Of a stretch of 42,315 bases of DNA, positions 41,615 through 42,315 are shown one piece after another. The stretch is from DATKSS01 sp035533335 (GTDB taxonomy: Bacteria; Chloroflexota; Dormibacteria; Dormibacterales; Dormibacteraceae). The notes below the pieces were generated by a model. The model worked only from the letters and a program-made list of their open reading frames with translations, had not been told where the DNA came from and made no database searches. The stretch's first letter is position 1; each line of letters starts with the position of its first letter. Location: positions 1 through 42,315 of the forward strand of contig DATLUC010000048.1 of assembly GCA_035533335.1 (NCBI GenBank), given 5' to 3'. The translations under genes and the position numbers were made by a program.

Positions 41615-42315
41615 CCGACTTGATCAGCTTCGCCTCGACCGCAAGCGCCTGCAGGTGCGCCAGGCCCTCCTGGAGGGCAAGCCGCTTCTCGTAGAGCTGG
41701 GCGCGGGGGCCCCAGAGCTCGAGCGCGACCTGCCAGGCGGTCAGCTCCGACCGGCCGACGATCTCGACGATCTGCTCCAGCCTTCGCTTGTGGTGCGCGA
41801 CCAGGACGTCGACCCGGGCCGCCGCGCCGGTGAACGGGCGGCCGTGCGCCGGGAGAACCAGCGTTGGCCTCAAAGCGGCCAGCCGCTTGAGACCGTCCAG
41901 GTACTCGTGCAGAGGGTCCGGTGTGCTCTGCGGATGGAGACCGATGTTCGGCGACAGGTCGGGCAGCAGCTGGTCGCCGGCAAAGAGCAGGCCCTCCTCG
42001 GCTGCGTAGAGGCAGATGTGGCCCGGCGAATGCCCCGGCGTCCACTCCACGCGCATGGACCGGCGGCCGATGCGGATCGACTCGGCCCCTTCCAGCTGAA
42101 CCGTGGGCTCGGCCGTCTTCACGACCTGGCTCAAAGCGCGCTGGGAGTTGCTCAGGATCTCGGCTTCCTCCGCGGGCACTCCGTTGACCAGCAGATAGTT
42201 TCGGACCTGCACGACCAGGTGCTCGAGCTCGACGTATCGTGGATGAACCAGCGGGACCTCGAGGCGGTGGATGTAGAGGTCGGCCAGCCCTTCGCCGGCA
42301 AAAGCGCCGGCCGCG
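41580..42315 (-). CDS. Metallo-beta-lactamase-fold hydrolase (partial)
   Basis: The frame is open from its stop at 41580 to the right edge, giving about 245 residues of the C-terminal part. The N-terminal HxHxDH metal motif lies beyond the edge. Later motifs are present: the His in TPGHSPGHICLY, the bridging Asp in LLFAGDQLLPDLSP and the last His in VLPAHGRPF. The final 80 residues form a winged-helix-like tail (GRSELTAWQVALELWG), as in LACTB2 and related hydrolases that act on thioesters or RNA. Substrate is not evident. An internal GTG at 42212 exists, but the upstream residues (HRLEVPLVHPRYVELEHL) continue the fold, so the gene is truncated by the window. Confidence 0.88.
   Translation of the reverse strand, partial: AAGAFAGEGLADLYIHRLEVPLVHPRYVELEHLVVQVRNYLLVNGVPAEEAEILSNSQRALSQVVKTAEPTVQLEGAESIRIGRRSMRVEWTPGHSPGHICLYAAEEGLLFAGDQLLPDLSPNIGLHPQSTPDPLHEYLDGLKRLAALRPTLVLPAHGRPFTGAAARVDVLVAHHKRRLEQIVEIVGRSELTAWQVALELWGPRAQLYEKRLALQEGLAHLQALAVEAKLIKSVTPSAVLWRIP

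Overview
The window is about 42 kb of GC-rich, densely packed bacterial chromosome. It holds 39 protein genes that I can support, two of them cut by the window edges. I see no rRNA, tRNA, CRISPR array, insertion sequence or phage gene, and no stretch over 300 bases without a gene. The synteny points to a Terrabacteria-type lineage. The order whiA-gap-pgk-tpiA-secG and the pair uvrC-rapZ match the arrangement familiar from Actinobacteria and Firmicutes. The mix of gene families would suit an uncultured soil Chloroflexota or Dormibacterota-like organism, but that placement is inference at low confidence.

Layout, left to right. 1-2077: a truncated class I aminotransferase, a short-chain dehydrogenase with altered catalytic residues and a GNAT acetyltransferase. 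2089-9349 (leftward): central glycolysis, read as whiA, gap, pgk, tpiA, gpmA, a Mn-type superoxide dismutase, secG and an oligopeptide-binding lipoprotein. 9506-11786 (rightward): an orphan E1-beta subunit of a 2-oxoacid dehydrogenase and an M24-family protein with altered metal ligands. 11776-18001: two large APC-superfamily permeases in divergent orientation, followed by a KdpED-like two-component pair. 18026-21498: a sugar-epimerase-like protein, a RapZ-like protein without a P-loop, and uvrC. 21576-25333: a small DUF4190-like membrane protein, a two-domain fatty acyl-CoA reductase of the AcrA1 type, and an MFS carrier. 25330-31161: the operon uvrB, two hotdog thioesterases, uvrA, MFS. 31358-39569 (leftward): polA, mutM, a PAP2 phosphatase, cutA, a fused MacB-like ABC transporter and moeA. 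39655-42315: a BFN-domain protein, an MgtC-like membrane protein and a DegV protein rightward, then a truncated metallo-beta-lactamase-fold hydrolase leftward.

The window is rich in DNA repair: uvrA, uvrB, uvrC, polA and mutM all lie within 20 kb. Together they cover nucleotide excision, base excision and gap filling.

The most interesting signal is not a single gene but how genes start. At most operon heads a TAnnnT hexamer sits 6 to 9 bases before the start codon with no Shine-Dalgarno site between, which is the architecture of leaderless transcripts. Inside operons, three genes (pgk, the MFS gene and the mgtC-like gene) appear to begin with CTG in a CTGA overlap with the upstream stop. whiA appears to begin with ATT behind a strong Shine-Dalgarno site. 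These starts are easily missed by standard gene callers, which would truncate or mis-extend the proteins.
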